64,000 nucleotides of DNA, taken from Dulcicalothrix desertica PCC 7102. GTDB lineage: Bacteria > Cyanobacteriota > Cyanobacteriia > Cyanobacteriales > Nostocaceae. The notes under the pieces are model-generated. The model was not told the DNA's origin. It saw only the letters and a list, made by a program, of their open reading frames with translations, and made no database searches. Positions 9,470 to 19,271 of the stretch are shown piece after piece (within the stretch, counting starts at the first letter, position 1; every line of letters starts with the position of its first letter). A program made the position numbers and the translations under genes. The stretch spans positions 339,142-403,141 of the forward strand of contig NZ_RSCL01000002.1 of the NCBI RefSeq assembly GCF_003991905.1, in the 5' to 3' direction.

Positions 9470-9604
9470 TTACTCAAGAATATGGAAATAGAACGCAGCT
9501 ACTATGAAATTGCCAGCAAGAAGCAGAAGTGCCCAAGCTGTGCGATAGGTATAAGGAGGTTTAGCTCCAGTATTCGCAACGTCTTTTCCAACTGTAGGTG
9601 CCAT
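9470..9604 (-). CDS. psaX: Photosystem I subunit PsaX
   Basis: This 44-codon gene encodes the small single-helix photosystem I subunit found in some cyanobacteria. The protein starts MAPTVGKDVANTGAKPPYTY and continues with RTAWALLLLAGNFIVAAFYF before ending HILE. The family's Tyr-x-Arg-T-x-W block before the helix and the N-F-x-V-A-A-x-Y/F-F helix end are both present. The start ATG at 9604 is preceded by AGGAG (9612-9616 read on the minus strand) at good spacing. It lies 98 bases downstream of lipA on the same strand, so it may be co-transcribed or have its own promoter there. A terminator-like hairpin follows. Confidence 0.88.
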   Translation of the reverse strand: MAPTVGKDVANTGAKPPYTYRTAWALLLLAGNFIVAAFYFHILE

Positions 9605-9702
9605 ATATGTGAACTCCTATTTTAAGAACTTCTTTAGAAATACCAAAGAGCTGTCCCCATTGCCTACATTCGTAAAAAATATTTTTGTTAGCATCATTTT
9701 AT

Positions 9703-10572
9703 TTATTCCCCTGCGTGATACGAACTGCGAACTAAAGGACCCGAACGAACATGACGGAAACCCATTTTGCGCGCGATATCGCCAAGTTCATCAAATTCTT
9801 CGGGTGTCCAATATTTTTGTACTGGTAGATGTTCTAGTGAGGGACGCATGTACTGACCTAATGTAATGCGGTCACATTTATACGAACGTAAATCAGCCAT
9901 TGTTTCGATGATTTCTGCGCGTGTCTCACCATGTCCTAACATCAAACCCGATTTAGTTGGAATTGCTGGGTCAACATCTTTGACGATTTGCAATACTGCA
10001 AGTGAACGGTCATATTTGGCGCCACGTCTGACTCTTGGAGTTAAGCGTCGTACTGTTTCGATATTATGGTTAAAGCAGGCGGGTTTAGATTGAGCAATAG
10101 CTTCGATACGAGAAAAGTCACCGTAAAAATCCGGAGTTAAAACTTCGATTTGAGTTTCAGGATTTAATTCTCTGACCTTCGCCATTGTAGTTACAAAATG
10201 TCCGGCGCCTTGGTCGGGCAAATCATCGCGTGCAACCGAGGTCAAAACTACATAGCGCAAACCCAAAAGCTTTACTGCCTCAGCTACCTTGGTTGGCTCA
10301 TCAATATCTAAAGGCATTGGCGCATGTCCTTTGTCAACCTGGCAAAACGCGCAAGACCTTGTACAGGTTGGACCCATCAATAAAAAGGTAGCAGTTTTTT
10401 GAGCATAGCACTCTGCCCGATTTGGACATCGACCCTCCTCGCAAATCGTATGTATTTGCCGCTGCTTAATAATTTGCTGGACTGTTGAAAGTTCGCTAGC
10501 TTTGCCAATTGGGCGCCGTAGCCATTGAGGGAGTGCCAAAATTTCTGATTTAAATTCTGTATTTGAAGACAT
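9703..10572 (-). CDS. lipA: Lipoyl synthase
   Basis: This radical SAM enzyme inserts two sulfurs into octanoyl groups of lipoyl-dependent enzymes. Both iron-sulfur motifs are visible: the auxiliary cluster set C44, C49, C55 ([12 protein letters not shown]) and the radical SAM set C70, C74, C77 (CTRSCAFC). Other blocks fit, including [30 protein letters not shown] and GLMLGHGET. At 289 residues it has normal length, and it ends with RSSYHAGE, close to the conserved RSSYHA tail. Cyanobacteria often have two lipA copies; this may be one of two. The gene reads away from the response regulator gene. Confidence 0.95.
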   Translation of the reverse strand: MSSNTEFKSEILALPQWLRRPIGKASELSTVQQIIKQRQIHTICEEGRCPNRAECYAQKTATFLLMGPTCTRSCAFCQVDKGHAPMPLDIDEPTKVAEAVKLLGLRYVVLTSVARDDLPDQGAGHFVTTMAKVRELNPETQIEVLTPDFYGDFSRIEAIAQSKPACFNHNIETVRRLTPRVRRGAKYDRSLAVLQIVKDVDPAIPTKSGLMLGHGETRAEIIETMADLRSYKCDRITLGQYMRPSLEHLPVQKYWTPEEFDELGDIARKMGFRHVRSGPLVRSSYHAGE

Positions 10573-10760
10573 ATATCACCTTGATATCAGTAAAAACCAT
10601 TACTACGTGGATACGTACACAACAAATTTACATCATCGTTATATTTCCCAGAATCTACTATCCCCCAATTCACATAAATATTGGATATAGTGGGATGATT
10701 CATTGTCTACTAATCGGCATTAGCCATCTAAAACTAAAGTATCTGTTAGAGAAATCAGTC

Positions 10761-11342
10761 GTGGCAAGTAACAAAATCCTAGTTATCGATGACACTACAG
10801 TTGTTAGGGTAAAAGTACGAGAAATGTTACCTCCTTCAGGCAACTTTCAAGTGTTTGAAGCAAAAGACGGTATTGAGGGGCTAAAACTTATCCAACAGGA
10901 AAAGTTTAGCTTAATTATGCTGGACTTTCTCTTGCCCAAAATGAGCGGATGGGACGTATTCCAACAAATTCAAGCCCAACCCGACTTAAGAAAAATCCCC
11001 TTGGTAATCATGTCAGGGCGAAAGGAAGAAGTTACGGAGAAAATCTCGGAACCTTTTGAGTACTTTGAATTTCTCAACAAACCCTTTGACCAAAAACAGT
11101 TAATTAATGCTATTAAAGCAGCAATGGCGAAGTCAAAACAACCTCGCCAAGACCAAACCCAAGTGAATGCACAAGCTGCTGGTAAAAATGGAGCAACTCC
11201 AACAAACGGTGTTGTAACATCTACAAACGGAGCTGAAATTCAGGCGTTAAATGACAAAATTGCCAAAATGCAAGTGGAAATAGACAGCTTGAAGAAACAG
11301 TTAGCTCAAGTAGTGACATTTATTAAACAAAAAATTAAATGA
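10761..11342 (+). CDS. Response regulator with coiled-coil tail
   Basis: A receiver domain occupies residues 1-125: ILVIDD at 6-11, phosphoacceptor D55 in LIMLDFLLPKMSGW, Ser in VIMSGRKEE and Lys in LNKPFDQ. A linker rich in Asn, Gly and Thr follows. The C-terminal helix (about 155-193, EIQALNDKIAKMQVEIDSLK) has a heptad pattern and should form a coiled coil. No DNA-binding domain is present, so it acts by protein contact. I choose the GTG at 10761, because the cyanobacterial family begins with (V/M)ASNKILVIDD. A longer in-frame reading starts at 10563 but its extra residues look non-coding. It is followed by a good terminator. Confidence 0.88.
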   Translation: MASNKILVIDDTTVVRVKVREMLPPSGNFQVFEAKDGIEGLKLIQQEKFSLIMLDFLLPKMSGWDVFQQIQAQPDLRKIPLVIMSGRKEEVTEKISEPFEYFEFLNKPFDQKQLINAIKAAMAKSKQPRQDQTQVNAQAAGKNGATPTNGVVTSTNGAEIQALNDKIAKMQVEIDSLKKQLAQVVTFIKQKIK

Positions 11343-11376
11343 GTTGTTGTACTGCTATGCTAGCCGTAAAACATAT

Positions 11377-11406
11377 AAGCCTGTAACAATCAGGCTTTTT
11401 ATTTTA
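11377..11406 (+). terminator. Rho-independent terminator
   Basis: AAGCCTG (11377-11383) and CAGGCTT (11391-11397) form a 7-bp stem with a 7-base loop, followed by TTTATTTT. It sits 35 bases after the response regulator stop codon and is the clearest intrinsic terminator in the window. Confidence 0.85.
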
Positions 11407-11437
11407 AATGTTTGTGTTCGTAGTAAAAGCTTGATTA

Positions 11438-11472
11438 AGAAACCGGGTTTCTTTATTGGAACTCGGTTTCTC
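11438..11472. repeat. AGAAACCGGGTTTCT palindrome, degenerate pair
   Basis: A perfect 15-base palindrome at 11438-11452 is followed by a decayed partner, GGAACTCGGTTTCT, ending at about 11472. It belongs to the same family as the copies at 7171 and 21809. Confidence 0.7.
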
Positions 11473-11592
11473 ACATTTTATAAGTAACTACATTTTTTCT
11501 TCTACAAAAGTATTCATATTTTTTATGGTTCTGTTAGTAGCTGTAAAAAGGTGGGAATACTACTTGTAGAGAAGATTTGAGTATATTAATAC

Positions 11593-14500
11593 ATGTCTGT
11601 ATCATTAAATAGTATCTCCGGGCTTCCTGGCTACCATATTATTGAAGAAGTCTATCTAGGTTCAAGAACAGTTGTTTACAGAGGTATAAGAGAAAAAGAC
11701 CAAGTATCTGTCATCATTAAAATGATGCGGAATGATTACCCAACTTTTAGTGAAGTAGCTCAATTTCGTAATCAATATACAATCACGAAAAATCTCAGCC
11801 TGACTGGGGTCGTTAAAACATATAGCTTAGAAAACTACCGCAATGGTTATGCTTTGGTAATGGAAGATTTTGGCGGTATTTCTCTTCAAGATATCAAAAA
11901 ATTATTGAATCAAGAAGAAACAAAAGTAGAGAATTATAGATATCTAAATCATTTATTACACTTTAATAATAAATTTGATTTTATTAGTTGTTTTTTACAT
12001 ATTGCTACTTCAGTTACTACTGCCCTTGATGTTATACATCGTAACCGCATTATACATAAAGATATCAAACCCGCTAATATTCTTATCAATCCTACGACTT
12101 TTGAAGTTAAAATAATTGATTTTAGCATTGCTTCACTTTTACCTAAAGAAGTTAAGCAGCTTACAAATCCCGACTTTTTAGAAGGAACTCTTGCTTATCT
12201 TTCTCCTGAACAAACAGGACGTATGAACCGTGCGCTCGATTACCGCACCGATTTTTACTCGTTAGGTGTCACTTTTTACGAGCTTTTAACTGGGATATTA
12301 CCCTTCGCTAGCAACGACCCTATCGAGTTAATTTATTGTCATCTTGCAAAGCAAGCAATACCTATACAAACTATTAACCAAAATATTCCTAGCACTATTT
12401 GTCAAATAGTCAATAAATTAATGGCAAAAAATGCCGAAGTACGGTATCAAAGTGCTTTAGGTTTGAAACATGATTTAGAAGTTTGCTTATATTCTTGGCA
12501 GGAAATGAAACGTATTGTGCCTTTTGAATTAGCACAGAAGGATATTTCAGACCGCTTCTTAATTCCGGAAAAGCTATACGGTCGAGAATCACATGTAGAA
12601 ACTTTGCTCGCTGCTTTTGAACGCACTTCGATCCCCCCTCAGTCCTCTAATGTTGAGATGGTTTTAGTTACGGGTATTTCTGGAGTAGGTAAAACTGCTG
12701 TAGTTAATGAAGTTCATAAACCAATTATCAAAAATCGTGGTTACTTTATTAAGGGAAAATTTGACCAGTTTGAGCGAGATATACCCTTTGCTGCGTTAGT
12801 ACAAGCTTTTCGCGATTTGATTGGGCAACTACTGAGTGAAAGTGAAACTAAAATTGAGCGTTGGAAAGCAAAAATTTTGGCTGCATTAGGAGAACAAGGT
12901 CAAGTCATTATAGACATTATCCCAGAATTAAAAATTATTATTGGGTCGCAACCTGAAGTTCAAGAGCTTTCAGGTAGTGCTGCACAACATCGCTTCAATT
13001 TATTATTTCAAAAATTTATTCATGTTTTTGCGGCGCCAGAACATCCATTAGTTATTTTTATCGATGATTTACAATGGGCTGATGCAGCTTCTTTAAAGTT
13101 GCTTCAATTATTGATGAGCGACACGCAAGACAGTACGAGAAGTTTACTATTAATTGGCGCCTATCGAAATAACGAAGTTGACGAATCACATCCTCTGGAT
13201 ATCACAATCAAAGAAATTCAAAAAACCGGAACTAAAGTAAATTATATTATATTAGAACCTTTAACGCAAAATCAACTAAACTCTCTGATTGCCGATACTC
13301 TCCATCATCAGGAGGTAAATACTACTGTTCTTACTCAAATGGTATTTACTAAAACTAAAGGCAACCCGTTTTTTGTAAATCAATTTCTTAAATATTTATA
13401 TAGCGAAAAAGCAATTAGATTTAATGGCGAAACTGTTAAATGGGAATATGAGCTTGACAAAATTAAAGCGCTAGCTTTTACAGATGACGTTGTAGAATTT
13501 ATGGCAAAACAATTAGAAAAATTGCCATACTCTACTCAAAATTTGTTAAAATATGCTGCTTGTATAGGTAACGAATTCGATTTAAAGACTTTAGCTATTA
13601 TTAATCAAGAGCCAATAGAAGATTTAACAGAAAAGCTGTGGGATGCATTATTGGAAGGGTTAATTGTACCAAAAGCCGAAACTTGTAATGTATTATATGA
13701 AAGTTTAAATCAAGATGTAGTAGATATTAATAATTACTCAAACTATAAATATAAGCAAGGATATAAATTTGTACACGACCGGGTACAACAAGCTGCATAT
13801 ACATTAATTTCTGAAGAAGAAAAACAGTTGACTCATTTAAAAATAGGAAATTTACTTTTCAAAAGTACTCCAATACATCAAAGAGAAGAAAAAATTTTTG
13901 AGTTAGTCAAACAGTTTAATGTTGCTATTGATTTAATTACAGAACAAACAACACGTGATGAACTGGCAGAAATAAATTTAACTGCTGGACGTAAAGCAAT
14001 GGCATCAACAGCATACTCAGCAGCATTCAACTATTTAACTATAGGAATTAACTTATTAGCAGAAAATGCTTGGGAAATAAAATATGAACTAACTTTAGCT
14101 TTGTATGAAACCGCAGCAGAAGCAGCTTATCTTAGCGGAGAGTTTAAGCGCGCTAAACAATTTATTGAAATAGTGTTAGCACATGCTCAGACCTTGTTAG
14201 AACAAGTAAAGGTTTATCAAATTAGCATTGAGACTTATAAAGCACAAAGCCAAGCAACTGAAGCTATTCAAGTTGGATTAAAAGTCTTGAGATTATTAGG
14301 TATAGAATTGCCAGAGAAGCCAAACCAGCAAGATGTTGGTGTTATTTTTCAAAAGACACAATTGGCTTTAGCAGGAAAGGATATTAGCAAATTCATTGAC
14401 TTACCTAAAATGAATAGTCAAGAGAAGCTGATAATGATGAATGTTTTAGTCAGACTCTTACCAATTACAGCTGTTACAAATCAAGTATTATTTAATTTAA

Positions 14501-17190
14501 TCGTTTTAAAACAAATAAATTTATCATTAAAATATGGCAATTGCGACGCATCTGCTATGTCATATGGAACGTATGGTATTGCTTTAAATAGTCATTATGA
14601 AGATATTGATTCAAGTTATGAATATGGGCAGTTGGCTTTAAATATTTTAAATACATTTAACAATCCTGTGTTTAAATCTATTGTTTTATTTGTTGTAAAT
14701 ACATTTTTGCTAGTTTGGAAAAAACATATAAAACAAACTATTAACCCTTTATTAGACGCATATGTGATAGGTCTTAATACAGGAGATTTAGAGCATGCAG
14801 CTTACTCCAATTACATGTACATTGAGCATAGTTTTTGGATGGGAAAGAACTTATTAGATTTAGAAAAAGAAGCCGCTCAATATCATGGTAAAATTACTCA
14901 TATACAGCAAGATATGCCGCTTCAAACTCTTACAATTAACTGGCAAACAATATTGACTTTATTAAACAAAACAAAACAGCCATATTGTTTAAGAAGTGAA
15001 ATATATGATGAAGACGTTATGCTACCAATATATGAACAGCTTGGTAGTAGGACACCTATTTTTTATCTACATTTACAAAAATTATTTCTTAATTACTTAT
15101 TTCACAACTACTCTCTAGCGCTATGCAATGCGAAATTAGCTGAAGATTATTTAGATGCTGTTCCATCTAAGTATGTTATTAGTATCTTCTGTTTATATTA
15201 TTCTTTAACACTTGTAAAGTTATATCCAGAAGCTACACCTGTTGAGCAAGTAAAAATTTTAGATAAAATATTATTGCTTCAAAATCGATTAGAAACTTGG
15301 GCAAAACATTCTCCAGAGAATTTTAAGCATAAATACTGTTTATTAATTGCAGAAAAATATCAAATTATAGGCAAAAGATTTGAAGCGATAGAGTATTATG
15401 AGTTATCTATTTCCATTGCAAAAGAACATGGGTTTGTTCAAGAAGAAGCTTTAGCTAATGAACTCACTGGTAATTTCTATCTGGCATGGGGTAAAGATAA
15501 AATAGCTCAAATCTATATAATAGATGCTTACTATTGCTACGTTCGATGGGGAGCAAAAGCAAAAGTTGATGAGTTGCTACAACGATATCCACAATTACTA
15601 GCTCATATTATCGAAAAAGAAACTTTTAGCCGTCCTTCAATCCGCGATAGTAATAGTTTACCTCAAACATCGCTGTCTACTTTTTGCAGCAATCAAACGA
15701 TATTTGGCTCATATACTAGCATTTCTAAATATTATGATGTCGCTACTATTATTAAAGCATCACAAGTTTTGTCAGAAAAAATTGATTTTTATGAACTTAT
15801 AAGTACGCTAATACAAGTCGTAATGGAAAATGCTGGCGCCTCTAAGTGTGCTTTAATTTTAAGTGAAGGAGAAAATTTAGATTTAATTCTTAGTGCTGTT
15901 GGCACCACTTTAACATCTATTTCTACTACATTCCCATTTATTCAAATTGATGACAGTAAAGATGTTCCTGTTAGTTTAATTCATTATGTCAAACGTACTA
16001 AGGATATCTTTGTATTTGACGACGCAAGAGATGTTGCCTTTTTAGCTGGAGATAGTTATATTGTTCGGGAACAACCTAAGAGTTTACTCTGTACGCCAAT
16101 TATCAACCAAGGTAAATTGCTTGGTATTTTGTACCTTGAAAATAATGTTGCGGTAGGAACATTTACACGCGACCGTATTAAAATTCTCAACCTCCTTACT
16201 ACACAAGCTGCTATTTCGCTCGAAAATGCTAGACTCTATAAAAACTTGGCGCAAGCGAATCAAAACTTAGAGAATTATAATCACAAACTTGAGGAAAAAG
16301 TTGAGGCAAGAACTCAAGAACTCAGTGAAAAAAATCAGCATTTAAAACAAGCTTTAGATAATTTAAAAAATACTCAAACTCAACTTATACAAAGCGAAAA
16401 AATGTCAAGTTTAGGGCAAATGGTAGCAGGAATCGCACACGAAATCAATAATCCTATTAACTTTATTTATGGTAATATTACTCATGCAAATAATTATATT
16501 GGTGACTTGCTTGATTTAATTAATCTATACCAGCAGGAATATTCTCCCACGCCACAAATTCAAGCAAAGAATGAAGAAATTGACTTTGATTTTTTATCAC
16601 AAGATTTACCTAACTTGCTGGAGTCAATGAAAATTGGTAGTTCGCGTATTCGTAATATTGTTCTTAGCTTACGTAATTTCTCTCGTCTAGATGAAGCTGA
16701 GATGAAGCCTGTTGATATCCATGAAGGGATAGATAATACTTTAATGATATTACAGCATCGATTACAGGCAAAAAGCTATCGACCAGAAATTAAAATTATC
16801 AAAGAATATGGAGTACTATCTCAAGTCAACTGTTATGCTAGTAAATTAAATCAAGCGTTTATGAATATCTTAAATAATGGAATTGATGCGCTTGATGAAT
16901 TAATTTCCAGTGATAAGTCTTTAAATTATAAACCTGAAATTCGTATTTCCACAGAATTAATAAATTCAGGCAGAGTTAGGGTTAAGATTGCAGACAATGG
17001 TACTGGAATAAGTCAAGAAGTTATACATAAAATTTTTGACCCGTTTTTTACTACTAAGGCTGTAGGTAGCGGAACAGGACTAGGCTTATCGATTAGCTAT
17101 CAAATTATTGTAGATAGACACAAGGGTAAGCTCACTTGTAATTCCTGTTTAGAAAAAGGAACTGAATTTGTGATTGAGATTCCAACATAA
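11593..17190 (+). CDS. Giant Ser/Thr kinase - AAA ATPase - GAF - histidine kinase
   Basis: This 1865-residue signalling protein has the layout found repeatedly in Nostocales. A Ser/Thr kinase domain comes first (about 8-290), with catalytic HKDIKPANI near 155 and IIDFSIAS in place of DFG. An AAA/STAND ATPase follows (about 325-620), with P-loop GISGVGKT near 360 and Walker B VIFIDDLQWAD. A long helical, TPR-like region runs to about 1330. A GAF domain (about 1380-1530) and a coiled coil (1540-1600) precede a histidine kinase: H-box GIAHEINNP near 1613, N-box NILNNGIDAL near 1757, then DNGTGIS and GTGLGLSIS. No membrane segments are seen. The stop codon lies inside the arm of an inverted-repeat element. 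The signal is unknown. Confidence 0.92.
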   Translation: MSVSLNSISGLPGYHIIEEVYLGSRTVVYRGIREKDQVSVIIKMMRNDYPTFSEVAQFRNQYTITKNLSLTGVVKTYSLENYRNGYALVMEDFGGISLQDIKKLLNQEETKVENYRYLNHLLHFNNKFDFISCFLHIATSVTTALDVIHRNRIIHKDIKPANILINPTTFEVKIIDFSIASLLPKEVKQLTNPDFLEGTLAYLSPEQTGRMNRALDYRTDFYSLGVTFYELLTGILPFASNDPIELIYCHLAKQAIPIQTINQNIPSTICQIVNKLMAKNAEVRYQSALGLKHDLEVCLYSWQEMKRIVPFELAQKDISDRFLIPEKLYGRESHVETLLAAFERTSIPPQSSNVEMVLVTGISGVGKTAVVNEVHKPIIKNRGYFIKGKFDQFERDIPFAALVQAFRDLIGQLLSESETKIERWKAKILAALGEQGQVIIDIIPELKIIIGSQPEVQELSGSAAQHRFNLLFQKFIHVFAAPEHPLVIFIDDLQWADAASLKLLQLLMSDTQDSTRSLLLIGAYRNNEVDESHPLDITIKEIQKTGTKVNYIILEPLTQNQLNSLIADTLHHQEVNTTVLTQMVFTKTKGNPFFVNQFLKYLYSEKAIRFNGETVKWEYELDKIKALAFTDDVVEFMAKQLEKLPYSTQNLLKYAACIGNEFDLKTLAIINQEPIEDLTEKLWDALLEGLIVPKAETCNVLYESLNQDVVDINNYSNYKYKQGYKFVHDRVQQAAYTLISEEEKQLTHLKIGNLLFKSTPIHQREEKIFELVKQFNVAIDLITEQTTRDELAEINLTAGRKAMASTAYSAAFNYLTIGINLLAENAWEIKYELTLALYETAAEAAYLSGEFKRAKQFIEIVLAHAQTLLEQVKVYQISIETYKAQSQATEAIQVGLKVLRLLGIELPEKPNQQDVGVIFQKTQLALAGKDISKFIDLPKMNSQEKLIMMNVLVRLLPITAVTNQVLFNLIVLKQINLSLKYGNCDASAMSYGTYGIALNSHYEDIDSSYEYGQLALNILNTFNNPVFKSIVLFVVNTFLLVWKKHIKQTINPLLDAYVIGLNTGDLEHAAYSNYMYIEHSFWMGKNLLDLEKEAAQYHGKITHIQQDMPLQTLTINWQTILTLLNKTKQPYCLRSEIYDEDVMLPIYEQLGSRTPIFYLHLQKLFLNYLFHNYSLALCNAKLAEDYLDAVPSKYVISIFCLYYSLTLVKLYPEATPVEQVKILDKILLLQNRLETWAKHSPENFKHKYCLLIAEKYQIIGKRFEAIEYYELSISIAKEHGFVQEEALANELTGNFYLAWGKDKIAQIYIIDAYYCYVRWGAKAKVDELLQRYPQLLAHIIEKETFSRPSIRDSNSLPQTSLSTFCSNQTIFGSYTSISKYYDVATIIKASQVLSEKIDFYELISTLIQVVMENAGASKCALILSEGENLDLILSAVGTTLTSISTTFPFIQIDDSKDVPVSLIHYVKRTKDIFVFDDARDVAFLAGDSYIVREQPKSLLCTPIINQGKLLGILYLENNVAVGTFTRDRIKILNLLTTQAAISLENARLYKNLAQANQNLENYNHKLEEKVEARTQELSEKNQHLKQALDNLKNTQTQLIQSEKMSSLGQMVAGIAHEINNPINFIYGNITHANNYIGDLLDLINLYQQEYSPTPQIQAKNEEIDFDFLSQDLPNLLESMKIGSSRIRNIVLSLRNFSRLDEAEMKPVDIHEGIDNTLMILQHRLQAKSYRPEIKIIKEYGVLSQVNCYASKLNQAFMNILNNGIDALDELISSDKSLNYKPEIRISTELINSGRVRVKIADNGTGISQEVIHKIFDPFFTTKAVGSGTGLGLSISYQIIVDRHKGKLTCNSCLEKGTEFVIEIPT

Positions 17191-17339
17191 TTACTGGAGT
17201 TTAGACTAAATAATCTAAAACCCTTGTGTAGTAAGCATTCTAGACTTTGGAATCATAAACAGTCAATAAATCATCAAAGCTTTACCGGATAAGGGTTTAG
17301 CGGCTTGATGTGTAAAAATAGTCTAAACTCCAGTAATTA
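17188..17339. mobile_element. MITE-like element with 21-bp terminal inverted repeats
   Basis: A 152-bp non-coding element. Its left arm at 17188-17208 (TAATTACTGG then AGTTTAGACTA) is the exact reverse complement of the right arm at 17319-17339. Inner words AAACCCTTGTGTAGTAAGC and GCTTTACCGGATAAGGGTTT extend the fold imperfectly, so the transcript would form a long hairpin. The outermost TAA is the stop codon of the large kinase gene. No transposase is encoded. The TA at each tip is compatible with a TA-targeting (IS630/mariner-type) mobiliser, which is an inference. It may now act as the kinase terminator. Confidence 0.75.
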
Positions 17340-17372
17340 ATATTATAAAAAAACTTTATTCTGCAAACATAA

Positions 17373-18422
17373 TTAAATACATACTCCCTCCAATAGACTT
17401 ATGGCACTAGCAGTAGGCAAAATTCTATTTAAGTGAAAACCTGCTGCTTCAAAAAGCTGCCGATATTCTATCTCAGTGCGCTCTTTACCCCTAGGATAAA
17501 AAATCATCATTTCTATATCCATTAATTTACTGAGATGAGGCTCATTACCAGGAGGAACGACACCTTCGACAACAAGTAATCGACCTTGTTTAGATATGCT
17601 CTCACGAATATTACTAAGTATTTGTATACAGCATTCATCATCCCAATCATGAAGAATATGAGACAGTATATATGCATCACCATTAGCAGGAATTAATTCA
17701 AAAAAATTCCCACTTTCCATCTGACAACGATTACTAACTCCTTCTGCTTCTATTAAATCTTTGGCGCCAGAAATTACATGTGGCAAATCAAAGAGAACAC
17801 CGCTCATTTTCGGGTTTGCTACCAAAATAGCGGCAATCAATGCTCCATGACCACCTGCAACATCTACAATTGTTTCAATACCAGAAAAATCATATGCATC
17901 CACAATTGCGGTATGTGAGTGCTTTGACCAACCAGTCATTGCATCATTAAATATTGCTGCGGATTGTGGATTTTCTGCAAAAAACTTGAAAGTGTCGTCA
18001 GCTTGATACAAATGTTCCAAAGCAGGCGTACCAGTTTTAACAATATTGACAATGTCTCCCCAGCAGTGCCAGTGCCACTCGTCACCTAACATTATGGCAA
18101 GACCGCGTAAGGAACCAGGAATATTACTTTGTAGATATTCTGCCATAGGTGTTAGAGCAAATTTGTATGGCTCGACCTCGTTAAATATATCGACACTTGC
18201 TAGTGCGCGAAGTATCCGATATAGGTATGAAGCTTGAGAGTCTGTGAAGAGTGCAAGTTCATTAATATCCTTGGCTCCATCTTTTAGCAAATCTGCTATT
18301 CCTAAAAAAGCAACAACATAAACAGCTTGAGCAATCCAAGTTCCAAACATAATTTGACTCAAAGCTAAAGCTGGATATAAGTTATCGTTTCTCAATAATT
18401 TTCCTTTAATATTCATTGTCAT
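17373..18422 (-). CDS. SAM-dependent O-methyltransferase (class I, dimerising)
   Basis: This 349-residue protein belongs to the plant COMT/acetylserotonin O-methyltransferase-like family. An N-terminal winged-helix dimerisation domain spans about 20-105 (LFTDSQASYLYRILRALAS). The Rossmann SAM domain carries IVDVAGGHGALIAAIL near 185, DLPHV near 212, and catalytic His in SHILHDWDDECC near 258, then RLLVVEGVVPPG. Such enzymes methylate hydroxyls of small aromatic or polyketide-like metabolites; the substrate is unknown. ATG codons at 18422 and 18416 are both possible. It follows the probable diiron oxidase gene on the same strand by 102 bases, so they may be co-expressed. Confidence 0.85.
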   Translation of the reverse strand: MTMNIKGKLLRNDNLYPALALSQIMFGTWIAQAVYVVAFLGIADLLKDGAKDINELALFTDSQASYLYRILRALASVDIFNEVEPYKFALTPMAEYLQSNIPGSLRGLAIMLGDEWHWHCWGDIVNIVKTGTPALEHLYQADDTFKFFAENPQSAAIFNDAMTGWSKHSHTAIVDAYDFSGIETIVDVAGGHGALIAAILVANPKMSGVLFDLPHVISGAKDLIEAEGVSNRCQMESGNFFELIPANGDAYILSHILHDWDDECCIQILSNIRESISKQGRLLVVEGVVPPGNEPHLSKLMDIEMMIFYPRGKERTEIEYRQLFEAAGFHLNRILPTASAISLLEGVCI

Positions 18423-18524
18423 AATGTTTTTGTAATAAATTGCTGATTTTTTCTGATTTTTTTATTACTTAGAGTGTTGAAACACAACCTCTAAGAAAAT
18501 AAACAAAGCCAAACGTGTATATTT

Positions 18525-19271
18525 CTATAGTATGGCTAATTCACGCTTTTTATCAATAGGTTTTATGTAAGGTTGTTCAAGAGAATAATTTACAATATAT
18601 TCCATACATTCACCAAACATTTCTGTAAATGCTGTAAATACTGCTTCCACTAATTCAAAAGCTTTATTCTTGGTTTCCTCACTTAACTCTAAAGTTGCTA
18701 TAAATTCTTCTACATTTTCAGTACCGATAGGATGACCTGTCTCTACATCAAAGTGAGACTGACCAAAATAACGATACTTTTGTTTACGACTTTCAGTAAG
18801 TTTCTTTGCTATTTGCGCTGTTCTATATAAAATAACGTGTCCTGTTGCTTCAATTGCTTCTGATATTGCTAGTCTTAAAATTGGGTCAGTGTTAAAAGTA
18901 TACAATAACCCAATCTTATGACATACTAAACGTGTTTTTTGTGTTTCCTCGCTCCACATGAATTTTAAAGATTTACTAAAAGGTATAGAGTGGTCAAATC
19001 CTAGTTTTTGTACATCTTCCAAGAACCACTGCCAATGATGGTCATCTTCATAGGTATGTATGTTAATAATTTGTTGAATTTTATTATTGCTTGGCTCTTG
19101 TCTGAGAACAAATTTGTTTAAATCCCCAAAGTTCATAGCAAAAGGCGCAAGGCAGGGAATCCAAGCTAATCTTTGTAGAGGTTCTATGCTTTCATCCTCC
19201 ATATATTTTAACAATGGCAGTTGCTCCAACTCTTGTTTTTTAATTCTAATTAATGCAAGAACATCTTTCAT
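18525..19271 (-). CDS. Probable heme-oxygenase-fold diiron oxidase
   Basis: I recognise this 248-residue helical protein only at fold level. Potential metal ligands fall in three helices: H72, E75, H78 and H79 (HTYEDDHHW); E138, E141 and H145 (EAIEATGH); and H173, E177 and H180 (HFDVETGH). The last block has the H-x3-(D/E)-x2-H spacing of heme-oxygenase-like diiron oxidases such as SznF and CADD. These enzymes use O2 for N-oxygenation, C-C cleavage or desaturation. That the protein binds iron is an inference. GAGG 8 bases before the ATG supports the start. An O-methyltransferase gene follows, suggesting a two-step tailoring pathway. A TenA-like thiaminase fold is the main alternative. Confidence 0.6.
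   Translation of the reverse strand: MKDVLALIRIKKQELEQLPLLKYMEDESIEPLQRLAWIPCLAPFAMNFGDLNKFVLRQEPSNNKIQQIINIHTYEDDHHWQWFLEDVQKLGFDHSIPFSKSLKFMWSEETQKTRLVCHKIGLLYTFNTDPILRLAISEAIEATGHVILYRTAQIAKKLTESRKQKYRYFGQSHFDVETGHPIGTENVEEFIATLELSEETKNKAFELVEAVFTAFTEMFGECMEYIVNYSLEQPYIKPIDKKRELAIL

Noticed and set aside
10563-10760. N-terminal extension of the response regulator
   Set aside because: The extra 66 residues show no conserved pattern and cover the divergent promoter region; the receiver domain begins right after the GTG at 10761.
17188-17339. Plain rho-independent terminator after the large kinase gene
   Set aside because: The 21-bp arms are 110 bases apart with an AT-rich inner fold, which fits a MITE-like element better, though it may also stop transcription.
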